Shown here in pieces: positions 41,854-52,328 of a stretch of 64,000 nucleotides of DNA (position 1 is its first letter; each line of letters begins with the position of its first letter). The stretch is from Sandaracinaceae bacterium (lineage in GTDB: Bacteria; Myxococcota_A; Polyangia; Polyangiales; Sandaracinaceae), in contig JAVJQK010000127.1 in the NCBI GenBank assembly GCA_040218145.1, forward strand, positions 124,001-188,000. The letters are read 5' to 3'. The notes under the pieces are model-generated. The model searched no databases, had not been told where the DNA came from, and saw only the letters and a list, made by a program, of their open reading frames with translations. The position numbers were made by a program, and so were the translations under genes.

Positions 41854-43272
41854 GTGAGCCAAGAGAAGAAGCAGGGCATGGGCACGACCGCCGTCTGGGC
41901 GGGAGAAGAGGGCGAGCAGCCCTATGGCGCGACGGTCGTTCCGGTCGTGCACAGCGTCACCTACAACTACGACGACGTGGACGAGTGGTTCGCGGTCGCC
42001 ACCGGTACCCAGCCCGGCCACATCTACTCGCGCAACACCAACCCGACCGTCGACGCGCTCGAGAAGAAGATGGCCGGTCTCGAGGCGGCGGAGGACGCGA
42101 CGAGCTTCTCCACCGGGATGGCCGCGATCAGCAACACGCTCTTCACGCTGCTCTCGCCCGGCGACCGCGTCGTGAGCGTGAAGGACAGCTACGGCGGCAC
42201 CCTCAAGGTCTTCACGGACTTCCTCCCGCGCTTCGGCGTGGAGGTCGAGCTGTGCGAGACCGAGGACCACGAGGCCATCGAGGCCGCGGTGGCCAAGGGC
42301 TGCAAGGTCCTCTACCTCGAGACGCCCACCAACCCGACGCTGAAGGTGCTCGACCTCGAGCGACTCTCCAAGGCGGGGCACGCGCAGGGCGCGACGGTCG
42401 TGGTCGACAACACCTTCAGCACGCCGATCAACCAGCGCCCGCTCGAGCTCGGCGCGGACCTCGTCGTGTACAGCGGCACGAAGTTCCTCAACGGCCACTC
42501 CGACGCGATGTGCGGCATCCTGACGGGCAGCCGCGAGCTCGTGCGGCAGGTCTTCCACTTCCGCGAGATCAACGGCGCGAGCCTGCACGCCTCGACCGCG
42601 TACCTCGTGATGCGGGGCCTGAAGACGCTCGAGCTCCGCATCGCGCGGCACAACGAGAACGCCGGGCGCCTCGCGCGCTTCCTCGCCGAGCGCGACGAGG
42701 TCGAGCAGGTGAACTACCCGGGCCTCGAGACGCACCGCGGCCACGACATCGCCAAGCGCCAGATGCTCGGCTACGGCGGCATGCTCTCCTTCTCGCTGAA
42801 GGGCGGCATGGACGCGGTGAAGGCGTTCATGCCCAAGCTCCGCTTCGCCCACCGCGGCGCCTCGCTCGGCTCGGTCGGCACGCTGGTCGGCTCCCCCGGG
42901 ACCACGAGCCACGTCGAGGTCCCGAAGGAGGAGCGCGCCAAGGCCGGCATCCCCGAGGGCCTCGTGCGCGTCTCGGCTGGCATCGAGAACGGCGACGACC
43001 TCATCGCCGACTTCAGCCCGGCGCTCGCGAGCTCGTCGGCGGCCCCCCCCTCCCCCCCCCCGTCCGTAGGGCGGATGACGACATTGAGCGTGCGCAAACG
43101 TCCTTTGCACAAGGAGACGGGCGCGGGTATGCACGTCGTGTGTCGTCGCGACGCGCGCTTGCCTCGTACTTCCCCGGGTGGTGGCGACTCGAGGGCGCCG
43201 GTGCGGGCGTATGGGATCGCGAGCGCCTCGCGCTGTGTCTCGTGCTGCTCGCGGCCGCTGCCATCCGCCTGA
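41854..43272 (+). CDS. Cystathionine gamma-synthase/lyase-type PLP enzyme with doubtful 3' end
   Basis: A member of the trans-sulphuration PLP family (MetB/MetC/MdeA-like). Start GTG 41854 is five bases after AAGGAG at 41843-41848. Motifs: YSRNTNPTVDALEKKMAGLEAAEDA, ETPTNPTLKVLDL, VVDNTFSTP and the PLP lysine in YSGTKFLNGHSD; the family C terminus is reached at GLVRVSAGIENGDDLIADF. After this the frame crosses C8-T-C10 at 43043-43061 and runs on for about 70 residues without family features, overlapping the next gene by 133 bases. With one C fewer it would stop at TAG 43067-43069, a normal length (about 404 residues). Substrate is not predictable. Confidence 0.85.
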   Translation: MSQEKKQGMGTTAVWAGEEGEQPYGATVVPVVHSVTYNYDDVDEWFAVATGTQPGHIYSRNTNPTVDALEKKMAGLEAAEDATSFSTGMAAISNTLFTLLSPGDRVVSVKDSYGGTLKVFTDFLPRFGVEVELCETEDHEAIEAAVAKGCKVLYLETPTNPTLKVLDLERLSKAGHAQGATVVVDNTFSTPINQRPLELGADLVVYSGTKFLNGHSDAMCGILTGSRELVRQVFHFREINGASLHASTAYLVMRGLKTLELRIARHNENAGRLARFLAERDEVEQVNYPGLETHRGHDIAKRQMLGYGGMLSFSLKGGMDAVKAFMPKLRFAHRGASLGSVGTLVGSPGTTSHVEVPKEERAKAGIPEGLVRVSAGIENGDDLIADFSPALASSSAAPPSPPPSVGRMTTLSVRKRPLHKETGAGMHVVCRRDARLPRTSPGGGDSRAPVRAYGIASASRCVSCCSRPLPSA

Positions 43273-44750
43273 CCGGCTTGGCCGACGTCCCGCCGGGGCT
43301 CTACTGCGATGAGGCCTCGACAGGCTACGACGCGTGGAGCCTCGCCCTCACGGGGCGCGATCAATACGGAGAGATGTTTCCTCTCTTCGCGCGCTCGTTC
43401 GGCGACTACAACGAGGCGAGCTACCGCTACCTCGCGGCTCCGATCATCGCCGCGCTCGGCCCCACCGTGATGGCGGTGCGCCTGCCGGCGGCGCTCGCGG
43501 GCACTGCGCTCGTCGGCCTGCTCTACGTCCTCGGGGGGCAGCTCTTCTCCCGCCGCGCCGGGCTCGTCGCGGCGGCGCTCGGGGCCACCAGCCCTTGGCT
43601 CGTCCTGTTCAGCCGGGTCGGGTTCCGCGGGATCCTGCTCCCGCTCGCGCTGAGCGCCGCCGTCGCGCTCTTCCTCTCGGCCGTTCGACGGCGCCGATCG
43701 CTCCTTCCCGCGGCGCTCCTCTTCTCTCTCGCCCTCTGGACCTACACCCCCGCTCGTTTGCTCGTGCCAGCCGTGGTGGTGCTCTGCGCCGCGCTCCACG
43801 CACGGTCGCTGAGGCTGCATGCTCGCCACCTCGGATCCGCCGCCGCGCTCTTCTGCTTGGTGCTCTCAGGCCTCGCGACCTTCTGGTTCTCCGAAGACGG
43901 CATGGCTCGTACGAGCGCTGAGCTCCGCGACTCCCTCGAACTCGGACCCCTCCGCGACGACCTCCTGGCCTATCTCAGCCCGGCCTTCCTCTTCGAGCGG
44001 GGCGATGCCAACCTCCGCCACTCCATGCCCGAGTGGGGGCTCCTCCTGCCCTTCGAGTGGTTGACGGTGGCGTGGGGCGTGGGCGCCTTCGTCCGTGCGC
44101 CGTCCAGGGCGGGCGCTCTCGTCCTCGGCTGGGTCGTGCTCGGTGTCCTCCCGGCGGCGCTCACGGCCGAGGGGCACGCGCTGCGCGCGGTCGGCGCCGC
44201 GCCCGCTTTCACGCTGCTCTCCGCCGCGGGCGTGGACGCGCTTCTGTCCTCCGTTCGCCGTCCGTTGTGGCGACGGACCCTCGCCTTTGGTCTGGCGGCC
44301 GCAGTCGCGGTTTTCGGCTACGCGGCCGTGTGGCGCACGATGCATGGCGAGTACAGAGAGACGTCACCCGCTCACTGGCAGTGGGGGATGCGAGAGGGGG
44401 TCGCTGCGCTCGAGGCCAGCCACCGGTCTTGTCGTGTCGTGAGCGCGGGGCTCTTCCTGCCCCACATCTTCATCCTCTTTCACGGGAGAGTGCCGCCGGC
44501 GCACTATCAGGCGCAGCCACTCACGCAGATCTCACAAGAGAACATGCGGTATTCCCGCTTCGACCTCGCTCCTTGGCACGTCGCGCCGCTGTCGAGCGCG
44601 GCCGCGGAGCACGCCGGCTGCGTGTTCCTGGGGGGAGCGGCAGAAGTCGAGGGGCTCGCTGTGCCGGGCCTTCGCGTCACCGAGAGGTTGATCGGACCCG
44701 ACGGCGTGCACCACTTGACGGTGTTCGTCGTCGACGCGGCTACGCCTTGA
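43140..44750 (+). CDS. GT39/ArnT-like polytopic membrane glycosyltransferase
   Basis: A 536-residue membrane protein, start GTG 43140. Its first hydrophobic segment is LALCLVLLAAAAIRLTGLADVP, followed by PPGLYCDEASTGYDAWSLALTGRDQYGEMFPLFARSF, with the Asp/Glu pair of PMT/ArnT catalytic loops. About ten further helices include the segment HALRAVGAAPAFTLLSAAGVD. A soluble C-terminal domain of about 110 residues contains two cysteines. It probably transfers a sugar from a polyprenyl phosphate carrier, with the GT2 enzyme as possible supplier. It ends 11 bases into the convergent DoeA-like gene. Confidence 0.78.
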   Translation: MSSRRALASYFPGWWRLEGAGAGVWDRERLALCLVLLAAAAIRLTGLADVPPGLYCDEASTGYDAWSLALTGRDQYGEMFPLFARSFGDYNEASYRYLAAPIIAALGPTVMAVRLPAALAGTALVGLLYVLGGQLFSRRAGLVAAALGATSPWLVLFSRVGFRGILLPLALSAAVALFLSAVRRRRSLLPAALLFSLALWTYTPARLLVPAVVVLCAALHARSLRLHARHLGSAAALFCLVLSGLATFWFSEDGMARTSAELRDSLELGPLRDDLLAYLSPAFLFERGDANLRHSMPEWGLLLPFEWLTVAWGVGAFVRAPSRAGALVLGWVVLGVLPAALTAEGHALRAVGAAPAFTLLSAAGVDALLSSVRRPLWRRTLAFGLAAAVAVFGYAAVWRTMHGEYRETSPAHWQWGMREGVAALEASHRSCRVVSAGLFLPHIFILFHGRVPPAHYQAQPLTQISQENMRYSRFDLAPWHVAPLSSAAAEHAGCVFLGGAAEVEGLAVPGLRVTERLIGPDGVHHLTVFVVDAATP

Positions 44751-45906
44751 CGACCACCTTGCGGTCGAGATCGCACAGGGGCTTGGCGCCGTCGGGGGTG
44801 ACGACGACGGTCTCGCTGATGCCCATGACGCGGTCGCCCTCGTAGCCGAAGAGCCACGGGATGCAGTGGAAGGTCATGTTCTCTTCGAGCAGGCGGTTGT
44901 CGCCCGGCTTGAGGCTGATGATGTAGCCCTCGTCCCAGCTCGGGGCGAAGGCGATGCCGATGCAGTAGCCGGCGCGGGTGACGAGGCTGCCGCCCACGTG
45001 GGTGCGGCTGATGACGTCGCGCGCGAGGCGGTCGGCGTGGCTGATGGTGATGCCGGGGCGCATGCCGTCGAGCATGGCGTCGAGCGCCTCGAGCACGATC
45101 TTCTCGGCCTCGCGCACGACGTCGGGCGGCTCGCCCACGAAGGCGGTGCGCATCTGGGCCGAGTGGTAGCGGCGGAAGCAGCCGCCGACCTCGAGGAAGA
45201 CGCTGTCGCCCTTCTCGATGGTGCGGCCCTCCCAGGTGGCGTGGCCGATCATGCAGCGCGGGCCGCTCGTGACGTACGGCATGACGGCCGGGTACTCGCC
45301 GCCCGCGCGGAACATGGCGGCGGAGATCTCGGCCGCGAGGTCGTTCTCGGTCGCGCCCTCCTCGATGGCCTCGAGCCCGGCGATCATGCCCGCCTTGCCC
45401 GCCTCGGCCGCCCTGCGCATGACGGCCAGCTCCTCCGGTGACTTGATCGCGCGGCCCTCCTCGACGATGCCGAAGCAGTCGACGAAGTCGGCGTCGTACC
45501 AGGTCGCCGTCATGCGGTCCTGCTGGTAGGCCGGGAAGAAGTAGCTGTTGCGCTCGTAGCCGATGCGCTTGTTCTGGTGCAGCTCGAATTCGTTGAGCGC
45601 GTGCCAGAGGGTCTCGATGGCGTCGCCCGTGTCGGTGTAGGGCCGCGTCAGCTCCACCCAGGTGCGCGCGTGCACGTTCGTCTCTTCGAGCAGGCGTGTG
45701 ACCATGAAGGGCTCGTCGGCGAGCGGGACGATGAGCGCCTGGAAGTATGAGTAGCCCGTGGTCTGGTACTCGGTCAGGTAGAACAGGTTCTCCGGATCCG
45801 TGATGATCACGACGTCCAGGTTCTGTCTCTCCATGCGACCGCGCAGCGCCTGCAGGCGCCGCTCGTACTCGTCCATGGAGAACGTCATGTCGTCACGCTG
45901 TCTCAT
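44740..45906 (-). CDS. doeA: Ectoine hydrolase DoeA-like M24-family protein
   Basis: A 388-residue creatinase-fold protein. N-terminal domain starts DEYERRLQALRGRMERQNLDVVIITDPENLFYLTEY. The C-terminal pita-bread domain has GGEYPAVMPYVTSGP, FLEVGGCFRRYHSAQMRTAFVG and FAPSWDEGYIISLKPGDNRLL. Metal ligands of true aminopeptidases P are absent: the DAG motif is EVG and the second Asp is Ala, as in creatinase and DoeA. The DoeA-like segments support ectoine hydrolysis to N-alpha-acetyl-diaminobutyrate. An alternative is another creatinase-type amidohydrolase. It lies about 16 kb from ectABC. Confidence 0.72.
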   Translation of the reverse strand: MRQRDDMTFSMDEYERRLQALRGRMERQNLDVVIITDPENLFYLTEYQTTGYSYFQALIVPLADEPFMVTRLLEETNVHARTWVELTRPYTDTGDAIETLWHALNEFELHQNKRIGYERNSYFFPAYQQDRMTATWYDADFVDCFGIVEEGRAIKSPEELAVMRRAAEAGKAGMIAGLEAIEEGATENDLAAEISAAMFRAGGEYPAVMPYVTSGPRCMIGHATWEGRTIEKGDSVFLEVGGCFRRYHSAQMRTAFVGEPPDVVREAEKIVLEALDAMLDGMRPGITISHADRLARDVISRTHVGGSLVTRAGYCIGIAFAPSWDEGYIISLKPGDNRLLEENMTFHCIPWLFGYEGDRVMGISETVVVTPDGAKPLCDLDRKVVVKA

Positions 45907-45963
45907 GTCTCGGCTGTACCTCTCGCGTGTGTCGCGCGTCTGTTCGTTTGCTCATCGGACCGC

Positions 45964-47493
45964 TCATCGCACGTGGCGCCACACCGACCAGTGCTGGCTC
46001 TGCCAGACGCGCTCGAAGGGCTGGCTGGCCTGCGCGATCCGTCCGGGCCCGCCGCGCACGAGCACGTAGTCGTACCACGTGAGATCGCGCCCGGGGTCGA
46101 CGCGCTCCGGCATCCACTCCCAGCGCGGGCCGACGCGGGGAGGGCGGCGGTCTTCCCGGAACACGAAGGGGCTCTGCGGGAAGTCGGCGAAGGTGAACAT
46201 CACCGCGCCGCCGTTCTCCGCCTGCACCCACGCGGCGCTGTGGATGAAGGGCGCGAACTTCACCTGGCGCGAGCCGCGGTCGAAGACGAGCGCCGCCACC
46301 CGCGCGCCCTTCGGCAGCTGCGCGATGGCCTCGTCGAGCGCGCCGACCTCGTCGCGATCGAACTCGACGAAGGCGCGCCGCACCTCGAGGCTGCTGCTGA
46401 TGGACAGGGTGACGACGGCCGCGAGCACCACCGCGCCGACCAGGCCGCGCTGACGCGGGAGCGCGACGATCGCGAACATCACGGCCAGGAGCGGGAAGCG
46501 CGCGTTGATCGGCCAGATCCAGTCGTAGGACGCGGGCGTGACGAAGTAGAGCAGAGCGGCCAGCGGGGAGAGCAGCGCGACGCGCCGCCGCACCGTCCAG
46601 TCCGACGGGCCGCTCGACGCGTTGCCCCCGCGACGACCCGCCACCGCGGCCACGACGAAGGTCAGCCCGAAGCCGACGAGGAGCTGGCTGTCCTGCTCGC
46701 CGTGCAGCACGTCGGTCAGCCAGCTGGGCAGCTCGGTCAGCGCTTGACTCGCGCTCATGAAGATCGCGTTGCCGCGCGCGCCGCCGCCCGAGGCGGCGCT
46801 GACCGTCGACTCACCGGCCGGGCTCAGCTGGGTCCAGATCAGCATCGCGGCGCCGGCCGGGACGAGTGGCAGCCAGCGCCAGGCCGTCTCGCGGCGCTGC
46901 CTCCACTCCAGGCCGATCAGCGCGGCGCCGAGGCCGAGGAAGGCGAAGGGCACGACGTGCGTGTAGAAGCAGACGAGGGTGACGACGCCGAGGGTGATCG
47001 CCCGTCGCCGGGTCCAGCGCTCCCGCAGCCGCACCGCGAGCGCCAGGCCCCACAGCGCCAGCGGGATCGCCGCGGTGAAGTTCATGAACCCGAGGATCAG
47101 GTGCGCGTTCCAGGTCAGCGGCACGACGAAGAGCGCGAGCCGCTCGTCGCCACCGAGCGCGCGGATCAGGGCGCGCATCGCGTAGGGCGTGCCGACGATC
47201 GACGCGGTGATGAGGATCTTGTTCGCCGCCAGCACCCCGAAGGGCCAGCTCAGGACGATCGCCGCGAGGTAATACGCGAGGTACTGCGTCCGGAAGAGGT
47301 CGACGGTGAAGTACTGCGCGAAGGCGAGCTCCGGGTCGCCGTAGTCGGCCAGCACGCGCACCGCCGCGAGGTGCTGGGGCAGGTCCTGGATGGCGGGGTG
47401 CGCGACGCTCCACACGGGCCACGCCGCCGTCGCCGCGACCGCGGCGAAGACGAGCTCGAAGCCCCAGCGGCGAAGCGGCTCACCCGATGGCAC
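45964..47493 (-). CDS. Polytopic membrane protein, possible glycosyltransferase (GT39/GT87-like)
   Basis: A 509-residue protein with about ten membrane helices. I chose GTG 47493; an in-frame ATG further upstream would add about fifteen residues. The first extracytoplasmic loop has HPAIQDLPQHLAAVRVLADYGDPELAF, with acidic residues where C-type glycosyltransferases keep theirs. A soluble C-terminal extracytoplasmic domain of about 140 residues follows (VAALVFDRGSRQVKFAPFIH). No close family is certain. Divergent from the PhoX-like gene across about 55 bases. Confidence 0.68.
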   Translation of the reverse strand: MPSGEPLRRWGFELVFAAVAATAAWPVWSVAHPAIQDLPQHLAAVRVLADYGDPELAFAQYFTVDLFRTQYLAYYLAAIVLSWPFGVLAANKILITASIVGTPYAMRALIRALGGDERLALFVVPLTWNAHLILGFMNFTAAIPLALWGLALAVRLRERWTRRRAITLGVVTLVCFYTHVVPFAFLGLGAALIGLEWRQRRETAWRWLPLVPAGAAMLIWTQLSPAGESTVSAASGGGARGNAIFMSASQALTELPSWLTDVLHGEQDSQLLVGFGLTFVVAAVAGRRGGNASSGPSDWTVRRRVALLSPLAALLYFVTPASYDWIWPINARFPLLAVMFAIVALPRQRGLVGAVVLAAVVTLSISSSLEVRRAFVEFDRDEVGALDEAIAQLPKGARVAALVFDRGSRQVKFAPFIHSAAWVQAENGGAVMFTFADFPQSPFVFREDRRPPRVGPRWEWMPERVDPGRDLTWYDYVLVRGGPGRIAQASQPFERVWQSQHWSVWRHVR

Positions 47494-47548
47494 GCGGCGG
47501 AGCCTACACGCTTTGGCGCTCCCGGCTACGGAACCCATACTGCGCGGC

Positions 47549-48796
47549 GTGAGCAGTGAGCCCAAGAGCGGTCGGAGGGTGTGGCTGGCGTCCGGTGTGG
47601 TCGCGGCGTCCGCGGCCGCGTTCCCCATTCATCGCTGGCTGGACGCGCGGGACGTGCCCCCGAGTGGCCGGCGCGGGGACCTTCGACGCGACCCGGCGGG
47701 GGTGCTCGATCTGCGCGAGGGCTTCCACTACCGCATCCTCGAGCGCAGCGGCGGGCGCATGAGCGACGGAGGCGTCGTGCCGATCCGCCCCGACGGGATG
47801 GCCTGCTTCGACGTGCCGGGCGAAGGCTGGGTGCTCACCCGCAACCACGAGGTGCCGCTGCGTTTCCCCTGCATCGGCGAGCCCGCGTACGACCCCCGCG
47901 CGGGCGGTGGCGTGACGCGGCTGATGCTCGATCCACAGACCCTCGAGCGCCGGAGCAGCAACCTGCTCCTGGCGGGCACGGCGATGAACTGCAGCGGCGG
48001 CGCGACCCCGGACGGCTGGCTGAGCTGCGAGGAGGCGGTCGACTCCGGGCACGGCTTCGTCTTCCTCTGTGACCCGCGGGCCGAGCGCGCGCAGCCGCCC
48101 GTCCGCCTGGACGCGCTCGGCCGCTTCCGCCACGAGGCTGCGGCCTACGACCCCGACAGCGGCGTGATCTACCTGACCGAGGACCGCCCCGACGGCTGCC
48201 TCTATCGCTTCGTCCCCCACACGGCCGCGCGACCGTTCGAGGGACGCCTCGAGGCGCTCTCGCTCGGTCCACGCGCGGTCGACACGAGCGGCTGGCCCCG
48301 CGGCCGGCGCGCCGAGGTGACCTGGATCGCGCTCGAACACGTCACGCCCGAGGACGACGTGCTCCGGCATCGCGCGCAGGCGCAGGGGGCGGCGTCGTTC
48401 AAGCGCGGGGAGGGCGCGTGCGTGTCCGAGGGCGCGCTCCACTTCTGCGCCACCACGGGCGGGCCGATCGGCGCGGGCCAGATCTTCCGGCTCGACGGGG
48501 ACACGCTCGAGGTGCTGGCCGCCTCGACGGATCGCGCCGAGATGGACATGCCCGACAACGTGACGCTCTCTCCCGACGGCGCGCTCTTCTTCGTCGAGGA
48601 CGGCCCGGGCCACGACTGCCTCCGCGCGGTCGAGCCGGACGGAGAGGTGGTCACCCTCGCGCGAAACGCCGCGAGCGAGGGCGAGCTGACCGGCGTGTGC
48701 TTCAGCCCCGACGGCCGCGCCCTCTTCCTCAACATGCAGGAGGACGGCCTGACGGTCGTCATCGAGGGCGACTTCGCCGCGTTCGCCCCCTCGTGA
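47549..48796 (+). CDS. PhoX / DUF839-family phosphatase-like protein, possible Tat substrate
   Basis: A 415-residue protein starting at GTG 47549. The N terminus SGRRVWLASGVVAASAAAF looks like a twin-arginine signal, which fits export of a cofactor-bearing enzyme. The rest is a beta-propeller-like fold of the PhoX/DUF839 family: VLTRNHEVPLRFPC, CSGGATPDGWLSCEEAV, LDALGRFRHEAAAYDPDSGVIYLTED and ATTGGPIGAGQIF. PhoX enzymes are calcium/iron alkaline phosphatases of the periplasm. Conserved metal-ligand residues were not checked one by one, so phosphatase activity is likely but not shown. Confidence 0.8.
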   Translation: MSSEPKSGRRVWLASGVVAASAAAFPIHRWLDARDVPPSGRRGDLRRDPAGVLDLREGFHYRILERSGGRMSDGGVVPIRPDGMACFDVPGEGWVLTRNHEVPLRFPCIGEPAYDPRAGGGVTRLMLDPQTLERRSSNLLLAGTAMNCSGGATPDGWLSCEEAVDSGHGFVFLCDPRAERAQPPVRLDALGRFRHEAAAYDPDSGVIYLTEDRPDGCLYRFVPHTAARPFEGRLEALSLGPRAVDTSGWPRGRRAEVTWIALEHVTPEDDVLRHRAQAQGAASFKRGEGACVSEGALHFCATTGGPIGAGQIFRLDGDTLEVLAASTDRAEMDMPDNVTLSPDGALFFVEDGPGHDCLRAVEPDGEVVTLARNAASEGELTGVCFSPDGRALFLNMQEDGLTVVIEGDFAAFAPS

Positions 48797-48811
48797 CCGC
48801 GCGCGTTCGAC

Positions 48812-49705
48812 TCAGGGGCAGTCGCGGTTGCAGGCGATGACGCCGCCGCCGCACTCGCGTCGCTCCTCGCAGCCTTCGCCGGCCGCCTCGCAGTTGTCGC
48901 CGTCGCACCGGAGGAGGCAGCGCGCGTCTTCGTCACAGTCCAGCCGACAGTTGGAGGTGCCCCGGCAATCGAGCTCGCAGTCCGAGCCGTCGCGGCACCG
49001 GATGGTCTCGGCGTTCGAGGCGCCGCGCGCGTCGATCATGCAGCGCGCCCCGCCCTTGCACTCCACCTCCACGTTGGAGGCCTCGCGCGCGTCGATCGCG
49101 CACTCCCTGTCGGGGCCACTGCAGCGCACGTCCCGGCAGTCGTCCGCGCAGTGGAGCGCGCAGCGGTCGCAGCTCCCCTCGCACTCGCATCGCCCGCCCC
49201 CACAGGTCTCCGCGCAGGCGTCGCCCGCGTCCACGCCCGAGTCCGAGGCAGGCGGTGGCCCCGCGTCGGGGGGCGGCGTCATGCCCGCGTCGGGGAGCAC
49301 GATCTCGACGCATCGCCCCTCCGCGTCGCACGCCTCCGCGGGGCCGCAGCGCGTCGCGTCGCAGGCGCGGAAGAGGTCGAGCGGGACGAACACCGAGCGG
49401 CCGAGGAGGAAGCGCGCCTCGATCTCGGCGCGGGTCACCTCTCGGCCGTCGCGCAGGCCGAGGGCGCGCAGGGTCAGCGGACCGAGCGGCCCGCCCTCGT
49501 GCACCAGCGTCATGCGCACGGGAGCGCCCGACGTGAGCGCGGTCTCCCGCCGCTGCACGCCGCCCCCGACCGCGGTGGCGTCGACCTCCCAGCGCACCGC
49601 GTCGAGCTCCCCCGGCACGTCGCGGTCGGTCTCGGTGCTGACGACGATCTCGGTCACGGCCGCGTTGCAGCCGAGGAGGAGCGTCGCGGTGAGCAGGGTG
49701 GCTCT
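48812..49705 (-). CDS. Cysteine-rich lipoprotein with degenerate repeats
   Basis: A 298-residue protein; the TTG start occupies 49706-49708, overlapping the upstream stop as TTGA, so the true 5' end is base 49708. Lipobox LLGC (Cys14) follows a short signal. A beta-rich N-terminal domain (to about 125) leads to a Pro/Asp linker (PDAGMTPPPDAG) and a C-terminal region of about 110 residues with some 24 cysteines. In it a unit like CxxGxxCxIDARGASNAExxC repeats, as in myxobacterial surface Cys-rich proteins. Function unknown; disulphide-bonded surface adhesion is one possibility. Confidence 0.7.
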   Translation of the reverse strand, partial: RATLLTATLLLGCNAAVTEIVVSTETDRDVPGELDAVRWEVDATAVGGGVQRRETALTSGAPVRMTLVHEGGPLGPLTLRALGLRDGREVTRAEIEARFLLGRSVFVPLDLFRACDATRCGPAEACDAEGRCVEIVLPDAGMTPPPDAGPPPASDSGVDAGDACAETCGGGRCECEGSCDRCALHCADDCRDVRCSGPDRECAIDAREASNVEVECKGGARCMIDARGASNAETIRCRDGSDCELDCRGTSNCRLDCDEDARCLLRCDGDNCEAAGEGCEERRECGGGVIACNRDCP

Positions 49706-50463
49706 CAATCCATCTCTCCGATCACCACGGGGGGGACATTGCTCATCGTGGGGCTCATGCCGGACGACTCGGAGACGGCCACGCCGATCGCGATCGAGAC
49801 CGCGATCAGGACGACGGTGCCGGCGCCCGCGAGGATCCAGGGCAAGGCCTCGTCCAGGTCGAATCCGGTGGACGCGTCAGCCGCGGCGCCCTGGTCGTAG
49901 GCGAGCGCGGGCGGAGGGAGCCCGGCGGGCATCAGCGCCACCTCGCTCCGCTGGCCCTCTCGGACCTCGCTCTCGGTCCGCGCGAGCACGTGCCCGTCCG
50001 CGTCGTGCACCTCGACGACGTGCACACCGGGGTCGAGGGTGAGCGTGGTCGTGCGCGCGCCGATCAGCTGGGCTTCGAGCTGGCCGTCGATCATCAAGCG
50101 GGACGACGGCGGCGGTGGGTCGCGAAACATCACCGTCAGCGTCGGGAGCCTGCGCTCGATCGCCGCGAGGCGCTCCCGGGCGACCTCGGCCACGAGCGGG
50201 TTGGTGCCCGCGTCGATCAAGGCCCGGAGCAGCGTCGCCGCGTCACGCAGGGACCCGGTGGCGGCGAGGTTGACGGCCAGGCTGAGGTCGAGACGCGCGC
50301 TCGGTGTCTCGGCCCGCGCGGTCTCGAGCACGGCGATGGCGGCGCGGTGATCGCCCTCCTGCGCGTGCGCGTCGGCCGTCTGCAGCGCGGCGTCCACCGA
50401 AGATTGCGCGTGCCCGACGCTCGCCGTGAGCCAGAGGAGGCCTGCAAGAGAGGTCCAGCGCAT
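49705..50463 (-). CDS. Secreted TPR/PEGA-like membrane protein
   Basis: A 252-residue protein starting MRWTSLAGLLWLTASVGHAQ at 50463 (signal peptide, cleavage near HAQ). A helical TPR-like region (about 25-100: ALQTADAHAQEGDHRAAIAVLETARAETP) is followed by a beta segment resembling a PEGA domain (LMIDGQLEAQLIG, LDPGVHVVEVHDADG). A C-terminal membrane helix ends it (LPWILAGAGTVVLIAVSIAIGVAV). Its stop overlaps the Cys-rich lipoprotein gene start as TTGA. A Ser/Thr kinase gene lies just upstream on the same strand, a frequent arrangement in myxobacteria. Confidence 0.72.
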   Translation of the reverse strand: MRWTSLAGLLWLTASVGHAQSSVDAALQTADAHAQEGDHRAAIAVLETARAETPSARLDLSLAVNLAATGSLRDAATLLRALIDAGTNPLVAEVARERLAAIERRLPTLTVMFRDPPPPSSRLMIDGQLEAQLIGARTTTLTLDPGVHVVEVHDADGHVLARTESEVREGQRSEVALMPAGLPPPALAYDQGAAADASTGFDLDEALPWILAGAGTVVLIAVSIAIGVAVSESSGMSPTMSNVPPVVIGEMD

Positions 50464-50573
50464 GGGGGTCGCTGCAGCAATCGCCGATCCACCGCCATCG
50501 CGCCGAGGGCGAGCCACGGAGGCGTGGCGAAGCGCCGCTCGCGGGGCGAACGGCCCCATGCGCTCGTGCCGGA

Positions 50574-52220
<1,647 letters not shown>

Positions 52221-52328
52221 GTCGTCCTCCTCTAGCGAGGAGGTGCTGTGCAGCCTTCGTTCCGTCGGGATCCGCGCGGGATGGGAGGTCCGTGCTTGGT
52301 GCCTGGCCGCCGCGGGGGGGGCGGTTTG

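Noticed and set aside
41634-43139. 500-codon N-terminal extension of the GT39/ArnT-like frame
   Set aside because: It overlaps the whole cystathionine-synthase-type gene in another frame and is Arg-rich shadow sequence; GTG 43140 gives a normal membrane protein start.
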